NCBI GenBank assembly: GCA_038527215.1
Contig: JBCBGC010000023.1
Span: forward strand, 1 to 64,000
Direction: 5' to 3'
DNA from: JAWPMV01 sp038527215
Lineage (GTDB): Bacteria; Bacteroidota; Bacteroidia; J057
DNA: 64,000 nt
The notes below the pieces were generated by a model, which worked only from the letters and a program-made list of their open reading frames with translations, had not been told where the DNA came from and did not search any database. The translations under genes and the position numbers were made by a program. Within the stretch, counting starts at the first letter, position 1; every line of letters starts with the position of its first letter. This document shows positions 18,170-26,686 of this stretch, piece by piece.

Positions 18170-18640
18170 CTAATTCTGGTCAGCTTTTGAGAAAAGCATC
18201 ACCTTGGGCTGGGCTAGTTTTTGGTAGTCCGCCACCTGCATGATCACCGATTGGGTCAGCGAGCCAGCATTGAAGGCTATGCGCTCATTCTCCATGATGG
18301 AGGTATCCACATAAAGGTCAAAAGGCAGGATGGGATGGCCAAAGGGTGGCACAGAGCCTGGAACCAATCCCGTAAGTTCTGCTAACTCCTCTCGGGTAGC
18401 GAAGCGGAGTTTTTTGGCTTTGAAGTGTTTTTTGATGGCTTTGGAATCCAGCTTGCGGGCTGCACTGATCACAAAAAGATGGAAGGTTTGATCGATTTTC
18501 AGCAAAAGGGCCTTTCCGCCTATTTCCAGGGCCTCGCCTCTTACCCGGGCTGATTCTTCAGAAGTCAGGGTAGGTTCATGGGTGAGGTGGCGAAAGGCGA
18601 CGCCTTCCTGGCTCAACCATTGGTGAATTTGCTCGAACAT
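18170..18640 (-). CDS. YbaK/ProX-type aminoacyl-tRNA deacylase
   Basis: A 156-residue single-domain YbaK/prolyl-tRNA editing protein. Visible family landmarks are HEPTLTSEESARVRG at the N-terminus, GGKALLLKIDQ, the SAARKLDSKAIK helix, LTGLVPGSVPPFGHP and the closing FNAGSLTQSVIM. Such proteins hydrolyse mischarged Ala- or Cys-tRNAPro in the cytosol. It follows the cyclase gene by 30 bases on the same strand, so the two are probably one transcript. Confidence 0.9.
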   Translation of the reverse strand: MFEQIHQWLSQEGVAFRHLTHEPTLTSEESARVRGEALEIGGKALLLKIDQTFHLFVISAARKLDSKAIKKHFKAKKLRFATREELAELTGLVPGSVPPFGHPILPFDLYVDTSIMENERIAFNAGSLTQSVIMQVADYQKLAQPKVMLFSKADQN

Positions 18641-18670
18641 AGCGCCAAGATAGGCAATTTCGGAAAAGGC

Positions 18671-20836
18671 TTATTTCCCGACCATCATTTCCGTTCCGGT
18701 CCAACCTTCCTCTACTCCTTCCAGGAGATAGTGGGTGGCTTTTTCCTGAAAAAAACGGGCGGTTTTATCCTCAGGATTCAGGGCGATTACCTGGTCAAAA
18801 GCCCGGGCTGCTTCGGCGAACTGTTGTTCGTGATAGGCCTGAATCCCCGCTTGAAATAAATCCAGGCTTTGGTCACGGATATCTCCCTGATGGGCGGCCC
18901 AGATTTCATAGATCTGCATAGCCTGTTGCTTGCCTTTGACCTGCACCCGTCCCAGGGATCTTTGGGAAAAAGGAGCCGTTGCCGCTACCTTTTGCTGACA
19001 GGCTTCTGAAACCACTATATCGGTATGATAATGCTTGGTCAGGCCCTCCATGCGGGCCGCTACATTCACCGTATCTGCGACTACCCCTGCTTCCATGCGC
19101 AAGGTGTCTCCAATGACCCCCATCATCAGAGAACCCGTATGCAAGCCGAGCCCGATGCGGATAGGGCTACGGCCTTTTTTGCTTCTGGCTTCATTATAGA
19201 GGATGAGGGCCTCCTGCATTTCCAGGGCTGCTTGTACAGCGTCCTGAGGGGATTCCAGAAAAAGGGCCATGATACCGTCCCCGTAGTATTGGTTCACGAA
19301 GCCGTGATTCCTTTGGATGACCGGTCCCATCCGACCCAGGTAGGCGTTTAGGAAATGAAAATTCTCCTGCGGCGTCATTTGTTCGGAGAGGGTCGTGTAG
19401 GCCCGTATGTCCGAAAATAAAACCGTTACCTCTTTTTCTACCCCATCTCCTAGCGCTACTTCCAGGACACTTTCGTGCCCAAGGGCTTTGAGGAATTCGT
19501 GGGGGACAAAACGCCCAAAGGCGGTGTTGATTTTGGATAATTCCTGGTTGAGGGCTTCCTGCGTCTCCCGCCGAGCCCGTTCCGCCTGCAGTTTTTCCCG
19601 TTCACTTTCCTGAGCTTTATACCCCAGCCCCAGGGAGAAAAAGAGGATCTCCACCACGATACTGCCCAGAAAAATGGTGAAAGTATGACTGATGTCGAAT
19701 ATATGTCCCAATACCGCCAGGGTCAGCCCTAGATATAAAACACTGGAGGAACCGATGATGAAATACCAGGCCAGTCGGTATCCCGTTCTGGCCAGGGCCC
19801 AGAACCAGGCTGCTGATATGATCAAATCCAGCCCCGACATCGCAAACTCCAGGTTCAAGGCCAGATTTAGGTCAAACCGAAAAAACAGCATCACCTGCAC
19901 CGACAGCAAAATGATCAGTTTGAGGCCGATATAGTATTGTAGGAAACGGTCCCAGCCAGGCAGCCTGCTTTTCAGATCCAACAAGCTCCGCCCAAACAAG
20001 AAGTAGCAGATGTTGATGGAGCCAAAAGCCAGATAGCCCAAAGGCATTAGATAGCGGGGATCTCCTACGGAAGGGTGGGAGAGAGGGCCTATGGCAAACA
20101 GAATAAAGACCGAGAGGGAGAGCAGGTAACCTGCATAATAAAGGTAGGCCCTTCTGCGTAGCAGTAAAAACAGGATGAGATTGTAAATAATCATCACCCA
20201 GAAAATGCCCTGAAAGAAGGTGACGGTATCCAATAAGGGCCTGAAGCGTTCTGGCTTCCACGTGCCAAGGCTGATGAGGCGGGGGTCCAGGCTGATCGCA
20301 TTATAATCCTGCTCGATGATCCGCATCCAGACCGTGAGCGTTTCCCCTGGCTGGAGAGAAAGGGGAATATGGACAAAAGCCCCTTCGTTGAGCGGCTTAT
20401 CCCTGGCTTTGACATATTTACCTGATGCGAAAAAGTTCTTTGTGCCCCTTGAACTCTGCACGGCTACTTCAGCCTTGCCCACATCTGGATTATACAGCAT
20501 CCAGCTTTGAGGCATATCGCCTGGATTGGTCAGGCTGAACCGAATCCAATAAGCAGCCTGGGGGTCCAGCTTTTGCCGCCATTGATTTTCCGATAAAGTT
20601 TGGGCAGCAAAGTTGGCCTGCTGCACCTGCTCAAAGGTCCACTCCTGGGCACTGTCTACCTTGACTTCCAGCCAGGGCGCTAAGATGATCTCTGATTGGT
20701 CTGTGTGTAGGGCCAACGGCTGAGTCCATCCCAGCACGGGCAGCAACATCAGCGCACCCAGCCACAGGATAATACGGTAAGGCGAATTATTGGCAGGTTT
20801 GGCAAGCGGCAAAAGAAGTAGGGTAGGGCGCTCCAT
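18671..20836 (-). CDS. 7TMR-DISM class III adenylate/guanylate cyclase with TPR tail
   Basis: A 721-residue inner-membrane signalling enzyme. It has a signal/anchor (about 20-38), an extracytoplasmic 7TMR-DISM sensor (about 45-200), seven membrane helices (about 210-400), a coiled coil, a class III cyclase domain (about 460-640) and a short TPR segment (about 655-705). Metal-binding Asp residues are present in VLFSDIRA and YYGDGIMA, and the NVAARME motif is intact. The residue that is usually the purine-selecting Lys ahead of the second Asp is Gln516, so ATP versus GTP preference is uncertain. First gene of a likely operon with the YbaK gene. Confidence 0.88.
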   Translation of the reverse strand: MERPTLLLLPLAKPANNSPYRIILWLGALMLLPVLGWTQPLALHTDQSEIILAPWLEVKVDSAQEWTFEQVQQANFAAQTLSENQWRQKLDPQAAYWIRFSLTNPGDMPQSWMLYNPDVGKAEVAVQSSRGTKNFFASGKYVKARDKPLNEGAFVHIPLSLQPGETLTVWMRIIEQDYNAISLDPRLISLGTWKPERFRPLLDTVTFFQGIFWVMIIYNLILFLLLRRRAYLYYAGYLLSLSVFILFAIGPLSHPSVGDPRYLMPLGYLAFGSINICYFLFGRSLLDLKSRLPGWDRFLQYYIGLKLIILLSVQVMLFFRFDLNLALNLEFAMSGLDLIISAAWFWALARTGYRLAWYFIIGSSSVLYLGLTLAVLGHIFDISHTFTIFLGSIVVEILFFSLGLGYKAQESEREKLQAERARRETQEALNQELSKINTAFGRFVPHEFLKALGHESVLEVALGDGVEKEVTVLFSDIRAYTTLSEQMTPQENFHFLNAYLGRMGPVIQRNHGFVNQYYGDGIMALFLESPQDAVQAALEMQEALILYNEARSKKGRSPIRIGLGLHTGSLMMGVIGDTLRMEAGVVADTVNVAARMEGLTKHYHTDIVVSEACQQKVAATAPFSQRSLGRVQVKGKQQAMQIYEIWAAHQGDIRDQSLDLFQAGIQAYHEQQFAEAARAFDQVIALNPEDKTARFFQEKATHYLLEGVEEGWTGTEMMVGK

Positions 20837-20900
20837 GGGCGAGAGATTCCTTATCTACATGAAAGACGGGATGTGGCGTGAGAAGTTGGCTGACGTAGGT

Positions 20901-20931
20901 AAAAAAAAAGCGCATCCCACTGGGATGCGCT
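20901..20931 (-). terminator. Intrinsic terminator of the RRM gene
   Basis: A perfect 10-bp stem (20909-20918 with 20922-20931) with a 3-base loop, followed on the minus strand by nine T residues. It starts 25 bases after the RRM stop. Confidence 0.92.
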
Positions 20932-20955
20932 AAACAAATCGCTACGTGTAGTTCA

Positions 20956-21243
20956 TTACCATCTGTTGTCGCGGCGAAATCCACCGTTGTCTCTTCTGGG
21001 CTCACGGGGGCGCGCTTTGCTGACCTTCATCGGACGACCAGATAGTTCCTGGAAGTTCAATGCTTCAACGGCAGCCGCTCCAGCTTCTTCGGTTTCCATC
21101 TCAACGAAAGCGAATCCTTTGGACTTACCGGTGAATTTGTCAGTGATTACTTTGACGGAAGCTACGGGACCATATTCCCCAAATACTTCCTGCAAATCTT
21201 GCTCAGTTACTGCGTAAGCAAGATTTCCTACGTAAATGTTCAT
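20956..21243 (-). CDS. RRM-domain RNA-binding protein
   Basis: A 95-residue single RNA-recognition-motif protein. RNP2 is IYVGNL at residues 3-8, RNP1 is KGFAFVEM around residues 42-49, and the tail is Arg/Gly/Asn-rich (PRRDNGGFRRDNRW). Homologues in Bacteroidota and cyanobacteria are small glycine/arginine-tailed proteins, often cold-induced, that bind single-stranded RNA. The ATG at 21243 was preferred over a longer frame because it begins exactly at the RNP2 strand. It is monocistronic with its own strong terminator and a probable long leader. Confidence 0.93.
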   Translation of the reverse strand: MNIYVGNLAYAVTEQDLQEVFGEYGPVASVKVITDKFTGKSKGFAFVEMETEEAGAAAVEALNFQELSGRPMKVSKARPREPRRDNGGFRRDNRW

Positions 21244-21432
21244 GAAAAGAAAATTATGAAAGAAAAAATAATGCCATGTTATTGGAAGAAAAACGCTCAA
21301 AGGCTTGCGTACTTCGGGTCGTAAAGGTAGGAGTTCAACAGGGTTAAGCCCTAACTAGATGACGTGATCTTTATGTGGTTCAAATTAAAAACGAACCCGG
21401 TTTTTTTAGTTTCAAATTGGTAAACGACACTG

Positions 21433-21440
21433 CAAATATA
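21433..21440 (-). promoter_or_regulatory. Bacteroidota -7 box (TATATTTG), probable RRM promoter
   Basis: An exact TAnnTTTG match between the Nudix stop and the RRM gene on the minus strand. It would give the RRM mRNA a 5' leader of roughly 185 bases. A weaker TACCTTTA lies nearer, at 21322-21329, and is the alternative. No good -33 box was seen. Confidence 0.4.
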
Positions 21441-21441
21441 C

Positions 21442-21894
21442 TTATTGCAGCATTTCAAGCAATCCTTCTGGATACAATCGAGCCTTTTTCTTTTTAAACT
21501 CGCTTATAGGCTTCCATACGGCTTTTATGGTGTCACCGTTGCTTTTATGTCCAATTATTTCTGCTTTATCATATAATTCGGACCTCACAAACTCCCCTTC
21601 GAACATAAAAATGATCTCATGTCCCTGGTTTCCTTCCCGTTGAAAAACGCTTTCTGCAGGGCCGATAAAGGTAAGATTTTTTATGTCTTCCCCCATTTCT
21701 TTTTTGATCTCCCGACGCACCGTTTCCCAACTGTATTCTCCAAAGGCCAACCCACCTCCTAAGGGACGATAGAAAACTTCGCTGGTCAGCTTATCCACTC
21801 TCTCTTCCAACAGGATGTCATCCTTCTTCCGGAATACGCATAAAGCGACCGGTTTTATCTGCTGTGCCTGAGCCAAGGTTTTCTCCATAATCAT
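21442..21894 (-). CDS. Nudix-domain protein with an altered Nudix box
   Basis: About 150 residues. A Nudix fold is indicated by VALCVFRKKDDILLEERVD, then a box reading GGLAFGE-x7-REIKKEMGE. The consensus is GX5EX7REUXEEXGU, so the first Glu of the EE pair is Lys while the second is kept. Catalysis may be reduced or the metal site altered. The frame is open to 22059, but the extra 55 residues show no Nudix structure, so the ATG at 21894 was chosen; the ATG at 21888 is possible. It is a cytosolic hydrolase of nucleoside-diphosphate derivatives, substrate unknown. Confidence 0.75.
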   Translation of the reverse strand: MIMEKTLAQAQQIKPVALCVFRKKDDILLEERVDKLTSEVFYRPLGGGLAFGEYSWETVRREIKKEMGEDIKNLTFIGPAESVFQREGNQGHEIIFMFEGEFVRSELYDKAEIIGHKSNGDTIKAVWKPISEFKKKKARLYPEGLLEMLQ

Positions 21895-22137
21895 CACTTC
21901 CCCGAAATAAAGGTGAAACGCATAAGGACGTTTGGGCCAGTTTGGGTTTATAGTCTGGTTCTCTACTACAATAGTAAGGATTTCCAGCCCAATAAGACCG
22001 CCATTTTCAGCGGATGCGTAACAAATGAGAAGCTCGATTAAATCTGCCTTTTGTAGCAAAAAAAGCAGGTTTTTTCATTCAAAGGAATGAGGCAGAATGA
22101 GGATTAGGGCTGTTTTGTTGATTTTTGGAACAAAACC

Positions 22138-22956
22138 TTACATTGAATTTGGTGGACTTTCCAGGGCAGATACAACAAGGTTACGAAGACTGACATCTCC
22201 CCCTGAAAAATATTTCATCGCATAGGATTCTTTCAGCGACAGCTTCTTGATGAGCCTCCTGAGGGAATAACCTGCTTTTTGCAGGTCCCAGATTTCTTCG
22301 TGAAGCGCCTGCAGGTGATCTAATTTTTTGCGCAAATAGGTCGGACCTTTCTTCAGGCGAGGCCGGTGAGCGCAGAACAAGGTGTCGAAATCCAACGTGA
22401 GCAAATGCTGAAGAGAAGCAATGGTGTCCGACATGTTTTCTCCACTTTTAAAGACCCGAATGCGATCTCCTATGTACATGTCACCAGAAAATAACCAGCC
22501 TTGGTTTTTTTCATAGAGAGCTATATGATCAGCCGAGTGTCCGGGGCAAGGAATGACTTCAAACTGGTATTGGTCTGTCTCTACAGTCGGTCCGAGGAGG
22601 TCTAATTGCACCGGTTCGGCTGGACCAAAAGTAATGCGTTGGTAGAGCAGGACGGGCACCTCTCGGGCTACAATTCTGGCACAGGCTGCTGAGGCAAAAG
22701 CTGGAAGCCCGTAGGTCTCCTTCAGGTATTTGACATTGCCACTATGATCTTCATGGTGGTGGGTCAACACGATTTGCTGGGGAAGCTGAGGTTTGAGCAG
22801 GGCTTCCAGATAAGGGCGGGCCTTGCTGGAAGCAGTGTCAACCAACAACCCATCCACCAGGTAGACATGCACGGGTATGGTATCATAGCCAAAGGGGGAA
22901 TTCAGAAAACAATGTCCCTGAACGGGTCCATGTTCAAAGGTGGAAACCTTCATCAT
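22138..22956 (-). CDS. Metallo-beta-lactamase-fold hydrolase
   Basis: A 272-residue cytosolic protein (no signal peptide). The binuclear metal motif is THHHEDHSG (HxHxDH), followed by a His in PCPGHSADH, an Asp in LFSGDMYIGD and a final His in LFCAHRPR. The C-terminal 70 residues form a helical domain seen in lactamase_B proteins of the SoxH/LACTB2 type. The substrate is unknown. The ATGATGA at its start overlaps the stop of the M36-like gene, so translation of the two is coupled. Confidence 0.88.
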   Translation of the reverse strand: MMKVSTFEHGPVQGHCFLNSPFGYDTIPVHVYLVDGLLVDTASSKARPYLEALLKPQLPQQIVLTHHHEDHSGNVKYLKETYGLPAFASAACARIVAREVPVLLYQRITFGPAEPVQLDLLGPTVETDQYQFEVIPCPGHSADHIALYEKNQGWLFSGDMYIGDRIRVFKSGENMSDTIASLQHLLTLDFDTLFCAHRPRLKKGPTYLRKKLDHLQALHEEIWDLQKAGYSLRRLIKKLSLKESYAMKYFSGGDVSLRNLVVSALESPPNSM

Positions 22957-24785
22957 GGCTGAACCAGCATTTTTTCAGTGTGCCAGCCTCGGTTCTCGTG
23001 CCCAAAACGGAGGAGGTAAAGCCCCCGGCTTAGGTTCAGCTGTGTCTGGAAATCCTGGCCTTGAAGCTGATCCATTCGGCGAATAAGTTGCCCCTGACTG
23101 TTAAAAAGTTCCAGCGTGGGTGCTTCAGGAAAATCCCAGCCTTCCCATTGAAGCTGAAAGCTCCCTTCGTTGGGATTAGGGAAGAGCAGCAGACTGACGG
23201 ACTTAGGGAGCTCACTGGGGAGGGAAACCACGGCACACATGGGATCGCTCAGTGGGAGGATGCCCTGATCACAAAAAGCCCGATGCAGGGCCTCGCTGTT
23301 GGCGGAGGCATTGGTCAGGGTATCGGCCAGCAACAGCAAGCGGGCCGCTGACTCCATGCTCAGGTTGATCTGCATCTGATACATATTCTCCACCACCAGT
23401 TTATCCATGGTGGTAGCGCCGACTTCCTCCCGGGCATGAATCAAAGCGGAACACCATACGGCTCCTAGTTTATAGATATTCAACTCACTAGGGTCGAACA
23501 ACTGGGTGGTATTGGCGATCCGGCCATTCCAGCCACCGAAGGCAGCATTATGTCCATCCCAGTTGAAGAGCGTAGCCCAGTCTGCCAGGCCTTTGTCTTT
23601 GGAATAAATAGCGGTAAAATAGTCGCCAAAGCCCTCGTCCAGGCCACCGCGTTGAATGCCTGCATTGGTCTCGGGAGCCACGAAGTAGGACACAGCGTGG
23701 ATATACTCGTGCAGGATCACGTCGGCATCTTCGGCGTCATCCACGAAGCCAATGCCATACAGCAAATAGGGATTGCCGCTATTGGTGACGAAGGCTGAAT
23801 TATCGCCAGTAAATCCATGGGGATCAATCGGCAAGACTGATTGGTGAATATTGGGATAGCCCAGGGAATCCAGATAGGCGATCATTTGATGGATGTGGTA
23901 ATACACCATTACATCCTCAAATCCACTGGTATCCCGGTTAAAGAAAAAGTCTCCGCTAGGAGAACTTACCGGGGCAGCCTGGGGCCCTCCTCTTTCTTCC
24001 AGGCGGATGTAGGGGCCTTTCAAGCGAAATTGCCCGTTCTCGAACGTGAGGTGAGTAAGGGTGACCGTATCAATAAAATTTTCAAAAATGGGGTCATGGT
24101 AATCCGCACTATCCGCAAAGAGTTCACCATAGCCTACGCCAGCTACTTTACAAGGATTGGGATTGAAGACCCGGGCCCGTCCTGAGGTATCTGCCATGGC
24201 AGAGGCATGGTGGAGATGACTTACCCGGTTATGCCGGCCCAGCTCCTGACCGGTAATGCCGTCGAGCAGGACTTCCCAACTTTCACTGCCTCCCTGGCTG
24301 AAGGTATGCATGCGGTAAGCCGGGTGCAGGCCTTTATCATCCGCCAGCCAGACCTTTGCTCCCACGACTTCTTCTGCACTTTCCTGCACCGCAAGCCGGG
24401 TTTTTAATAGGGATTCATTTTGGGAAAAAGGAGGGACGGAGGAAAGGGGATACCGATGGAGGTGAGGTATGAGGCGGCGTATTTTTCCCTGGGCATCAAT
24501 CAGAAGCTTGATTTGCCCTTCATGGATGGGGAGGTCCTGAAATTCCTGCGAAAAATTAAGCACCCATCCGGCAGCGGTTTCTCGCTGGCTGATCAGTCGC
24601 AGGCCGTTTTGCTGCTGATCCAACCAGGGGTAAGCTGCTTTCACCGCTCTAATCACTTCTGGGGCCGCGGGAGGCAGGGAAAGGTAAACCTCCTGAGGAC
24701 TCAACAGATCTGTGACCGGCTGAGACCAGAGCGGGAAGCAGGTCCCAAGCAGGAGGGAAAAACCGAGAATAAATCGTCTCATCAC
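22953..24785 (-). CDS. T9SS-secreted M36/thermolysin-like metallopeptidase
   Basis: A 610-residue secreted protease. It has a signal peptide (1-21), an FTP/PepSY-like propeptide (about 35-190), a catalytic domain and a T9SS type-A sorting domain starting at LLFPNPNEG (about 528). The zinc site is H359-E360-Y-I-H363, with E384 in GGLDEGFGDYF as third ligand, the gluzincin layout of M36 fungalysins. Activity is expected in the medium or on the surface after propeptide removal. The overlap with a cytosolic MBL gene is curious, as the two products work in different compartments. Confidence 0.88.
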   Translation of the reverse strand: MMRRFILGFSLLLGTCFPLWSQPVTDLLSPQEVYLSLPPAAPEVIRAVKAAYPWLDQQQNGLRLISQRETAAGWVLNFSQEFQDLPIHEGQIKLLIDAQGKIRRLIPHLHRYPLSSVPPFSQNESLLKTRLAVQESAEEVVGAKVWLADDKGLHPAYRMHTFSQGGSESWEVLLDGITGQELGRHNRVSHLHHASAMADTSGRARVFNPNPCKVAGVGYGELFADSADYHDPIFENFIDTVTLTHLTFENGQFRLKGPYIRLEERGGPQAAPVSSPSGDFFFNRDTSGFEDVMVYYHIHQMIAYLDSLGYPNIHQSVLPIDPHGFTGDNSAFVTNSGNPYLLYGIGFVDDAEDADVILHEYIHAVSYFVAPETNAGIQRGGLDEGFGDYFTAIYSKDKGLADWATLFNWDGHNAAFGGWNGRIANTTQLFDPSELNIYKLGAVWCSALIHAREEVGATTMDKLVVENMYQMQINLSMESAARLLLLADTLTNASANSEALHRAFCDQGILPLSDPMCAVVSLPSELPKSVSLLLFPNPNEGSFQLQWEGWDFPEAPTLELFNSQGQLIRRMDQLQGQDFQTQLNLSRGLYLLRFGHENRGWHTEKMLVQP

Positions 24786-24786
24786 A

Positions 24787-24794
24787 CAAAAATA
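24787..24794 (-). promoter_or_regulatory. Bacteroidota -7 box (TATTTTTG) abutting the M36-like start
   Basis: An exact TAnnTTTG ending 1 base before the ATG at 24785. If used, transcription would begin at about the first or second Met codon, giving a leaderless or nearly leaderless mRNA. A TTTG lies upstream at 25-base spacing, longer than usual. Confidence 0.35.
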
Positions 24795-24868
24795 GGATAT
24801 GTCAGTTAATTTTCCCCTTCAAAATCCCGGGAAAACTATGGCAAAAAATCCCTCTTTTTACCACCTGA

Positions 24869-25477
24869 TTAATCTCTTTCTACTTCTTCCAGCCTAATCC
24901 CTTGCTGCTGAAAATGTTGCTCTAGCGAAGGATACTGGCTGGCCTCAATCTGAAAGCGCTGGTAGCAGGTTTCAGTAAAGCGGGATTCAATGATTTCGAC
25001 TGGAAAAGGATGTAAAAGTTTATTGATCTGGGAAGTTTGAGGGTAGCCAAAGGTCAGGCTAAAGCGTACCCTGGGGATGATCGCCTCTTTTTGATTGGCC
25101 TCCAGGGCGACCTCGGCCGCAGTTCTATAGGCCTCGATCAGGCCTCGGATGCCGAGTTTGGTGCCACCGAAGTAACGCACCACCGCCACCAGGGTCCAGG
25201 TAAGCTCCGCAGAGCGAATGGCCCCCAGAATAGGGTCTCCGGCGCTGTGGGAAGGCTCTCCGTCGTCCTGGGCATAAACAGTTTCTCCCTGAATCCCTAG
25301 CCGGTAAGCATAGCAAACATGCCGCGCATCGTGGTATTTTTTGCGGGTAGCCGTGAGTTTTGCATCTATCTCTTCCTGGTTCTCTACGGGCCAGGCATAG
25401 GAAAAAAATTTGGAGCCCCGGTCCTTAAATTCACCCTGAGATTCCCCGGTTAGTTTATGTAGGTAGGAATGTTCGAT
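24869..25477 (-). CDS. yigZ: YigZ/IMPACT family protein, apparent ATC start
   Basis: About 202 residues. Family landmarks in order: EFKDRGSKFFSYAWPV, KKYHDARHVCYAYRLG, the YAQDDGEPSHSAGDPILGAI motif, VAVVRYFGGTKLGIRGLIEAY, and the C-terminal UPF0029-like ferredoxin fold. The frame has no ATG, GTG or TTG until codon 97, far inside the conserved core. A stop lies at 25481-25483, and the codon where family members have Met is ATC (25475-25477, before EHSYLHKL). Either ATC is the start or a base is wrong here. The family is cytosolic; eukaryotic IMPACT regulates GCN2, and the bacterial role is unsettled. Confidence 0.85.
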   Translation of the reverse strand: MEHSYLHKLTGESQGEFKDRGSKFFSYAWPVENQEEIDAKLTATRKKYHDARHVCYAYRLGIQGETVYAQDDGEPSHSAGDPILGAIRSAELTWTLVAVVRYFGGTKLGIRGLIEAYRTAAEVALEANQKEAIIPRVRFSLTFGYPQTSQINKLLHPFPVEIIESRFTETCYQRFQIEASQYPSLEQHFQQQGIRLEEVERD

Positions 25478-25576
25478 AGGCTAAAGCGGTTGTAATAGGA
25501 GAGTAATTTGAGGAGGGCGATCCAGAAATTCAAGCCGGGCTGCCATCAATCCTATTTTTCTCCTTATTTTCGGACC

Positions 25577-26671
25577 ATGAACCCATTTACGAGAACCCTC
25601 CTCGCCATTCTGGGAATCCTGGCTGTCGCTGCCTTTGTGTGGTTTTTTCGCGATATCGTAGTCTATGTGGTCGTGGCGGTGATCCTCACCCTGATGGGCC
25701 GTCCGATTACGCGTTTGCTGAGAAAAGTGCACTTTCGGGGACGATACCTGCCGGATGCCGTCAGTGCCATCGTTGCGATGGCCGTACTGGTGGGCACCTT
25801 TATGGCGATGATTTCCTTTTTTATTCCGACGCTCTTACAACAGACCAACAACCTGTTAAGCGTAGACGTCAACACCATTGCCAACGGTCTCGAGGAACCC
25901 ATCAATTGGGTCAATGAATTGAACCAGACCTACCGCTTCGCGGACGATGACTTCTCCGTGGAGTCTTATGTGCAGGAAAACCTGATCAATGTGTTGGAAT
26001 CCGTCCAATTGGCCAACATCGCCAACGCCATTGTTGGCTTTACCGGAGACTTTTTCATTGGTATTTTTTCCGTCCTCTTCATCACCTTTTTCTTTCTGAA
26101 GGAAAAAGGGCTCATGCATGACATGGTAATGACCCTTACTCCCACCAAGCACGAGCAAAAGGTCAATCATATCCTTTCTGTGTCCAAAGAGCTATTGACC
26201 CGCTACTTTATTGGGGTGGTAGCTGAGGTATTATTGGTCGGGGGCCTGATCTCGATTGGTTTGGGATTCCTGCGGGTAGAAAATGCCTTTGTGATTGGCA
26301 TCTTTGCCGGTTTATTCAATGTGATTCCCTACGTCGGGCCGATTATCGGCGGCATCCTGGGGGTATCTTTTGCGGTCTTGGGAGCCCTGGACATGGAATT
26401 TTACAGCGAAATGCTCCCGCTGATCCTGAAAGTACTGGTGGTGATTACCGGGGTTCAGCTGATCGATAATTTTGTTTTCCAGCCTTATATCTATTCCAGC
26501 AGTGTGAAGGCCCATCCGTTGGAAATCTTCTTTGTGATCCTCATGGCCAGCTCCATTGCCGGGATCGGAGGCATGATCGTGGCCATTCCGGTCTATACCA
26601 TTCTCCGGGTGATCGCCAAGGAATTTTTTAACCAGTTCAAACTCATTCAATCGCTCACCCGCAGTATTTAA
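25577..26671 (+). CDS. AI-2E family transporter (UPF0118)
   Basis: A 364-residue inner-membrane protein with about eight hydrophobic segments, arranged as in the family. Two or three N-terminal helices are followed by a soluble amphipathic region (about 85-150), then a C-terminal helical bundle containing NVIPYVGPIIGG and DNFVFQPYIYS, both typical landmarks. Family members export small molecules or act as Na+/H+ antiporters; the AI-2 role applies to only some. The ATG at 25577 was preferred to an upstream in-frame start that adds 23 polar residues. The Nudix gene follows after 15 bases. Confidence 0.9.
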   Translation: MNPFTRTLLAILGILAVAAFVWFFRDIVVYVVVAVILTLMGRPITRLLRKVHFRGRYLPDAVSAIVAMAVLVGTFMAMISFFIPTLLQQTNNLLSVDVNTIANGLEEPINWVNELNQTYRFADDDFSVESYVQENLINVLESVQLANIANAIVGFTGDFFIGIFSVLFITFFFLKEKGLMHDMVMTLTPTKHEQKVNHILSVSKELLTRYFIGVVAEVLLVGGLISIGLGFLRVENAFVIGIFAGLFNVIPYVGPIIGGILGVSFAVLGALDMEFYSEMLPLILKVLVVITGVQLIDNFVFQPYIYSSSVKAHPLEIFFVILMASSIAGIGGMIVAIPVYTILRVIAKEFFNQFKLIQSLTRSI

Positions 26672-26686
26672 TCTTCCTCGGTTTTT

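Noticed and set aside
22112..22136. Inverted repeat GTTTTGTT/AACAAAAC after the MBL gene as a terminator
   Set aside because: AT-only stem with no T-tract on the correct side; too weak to call.
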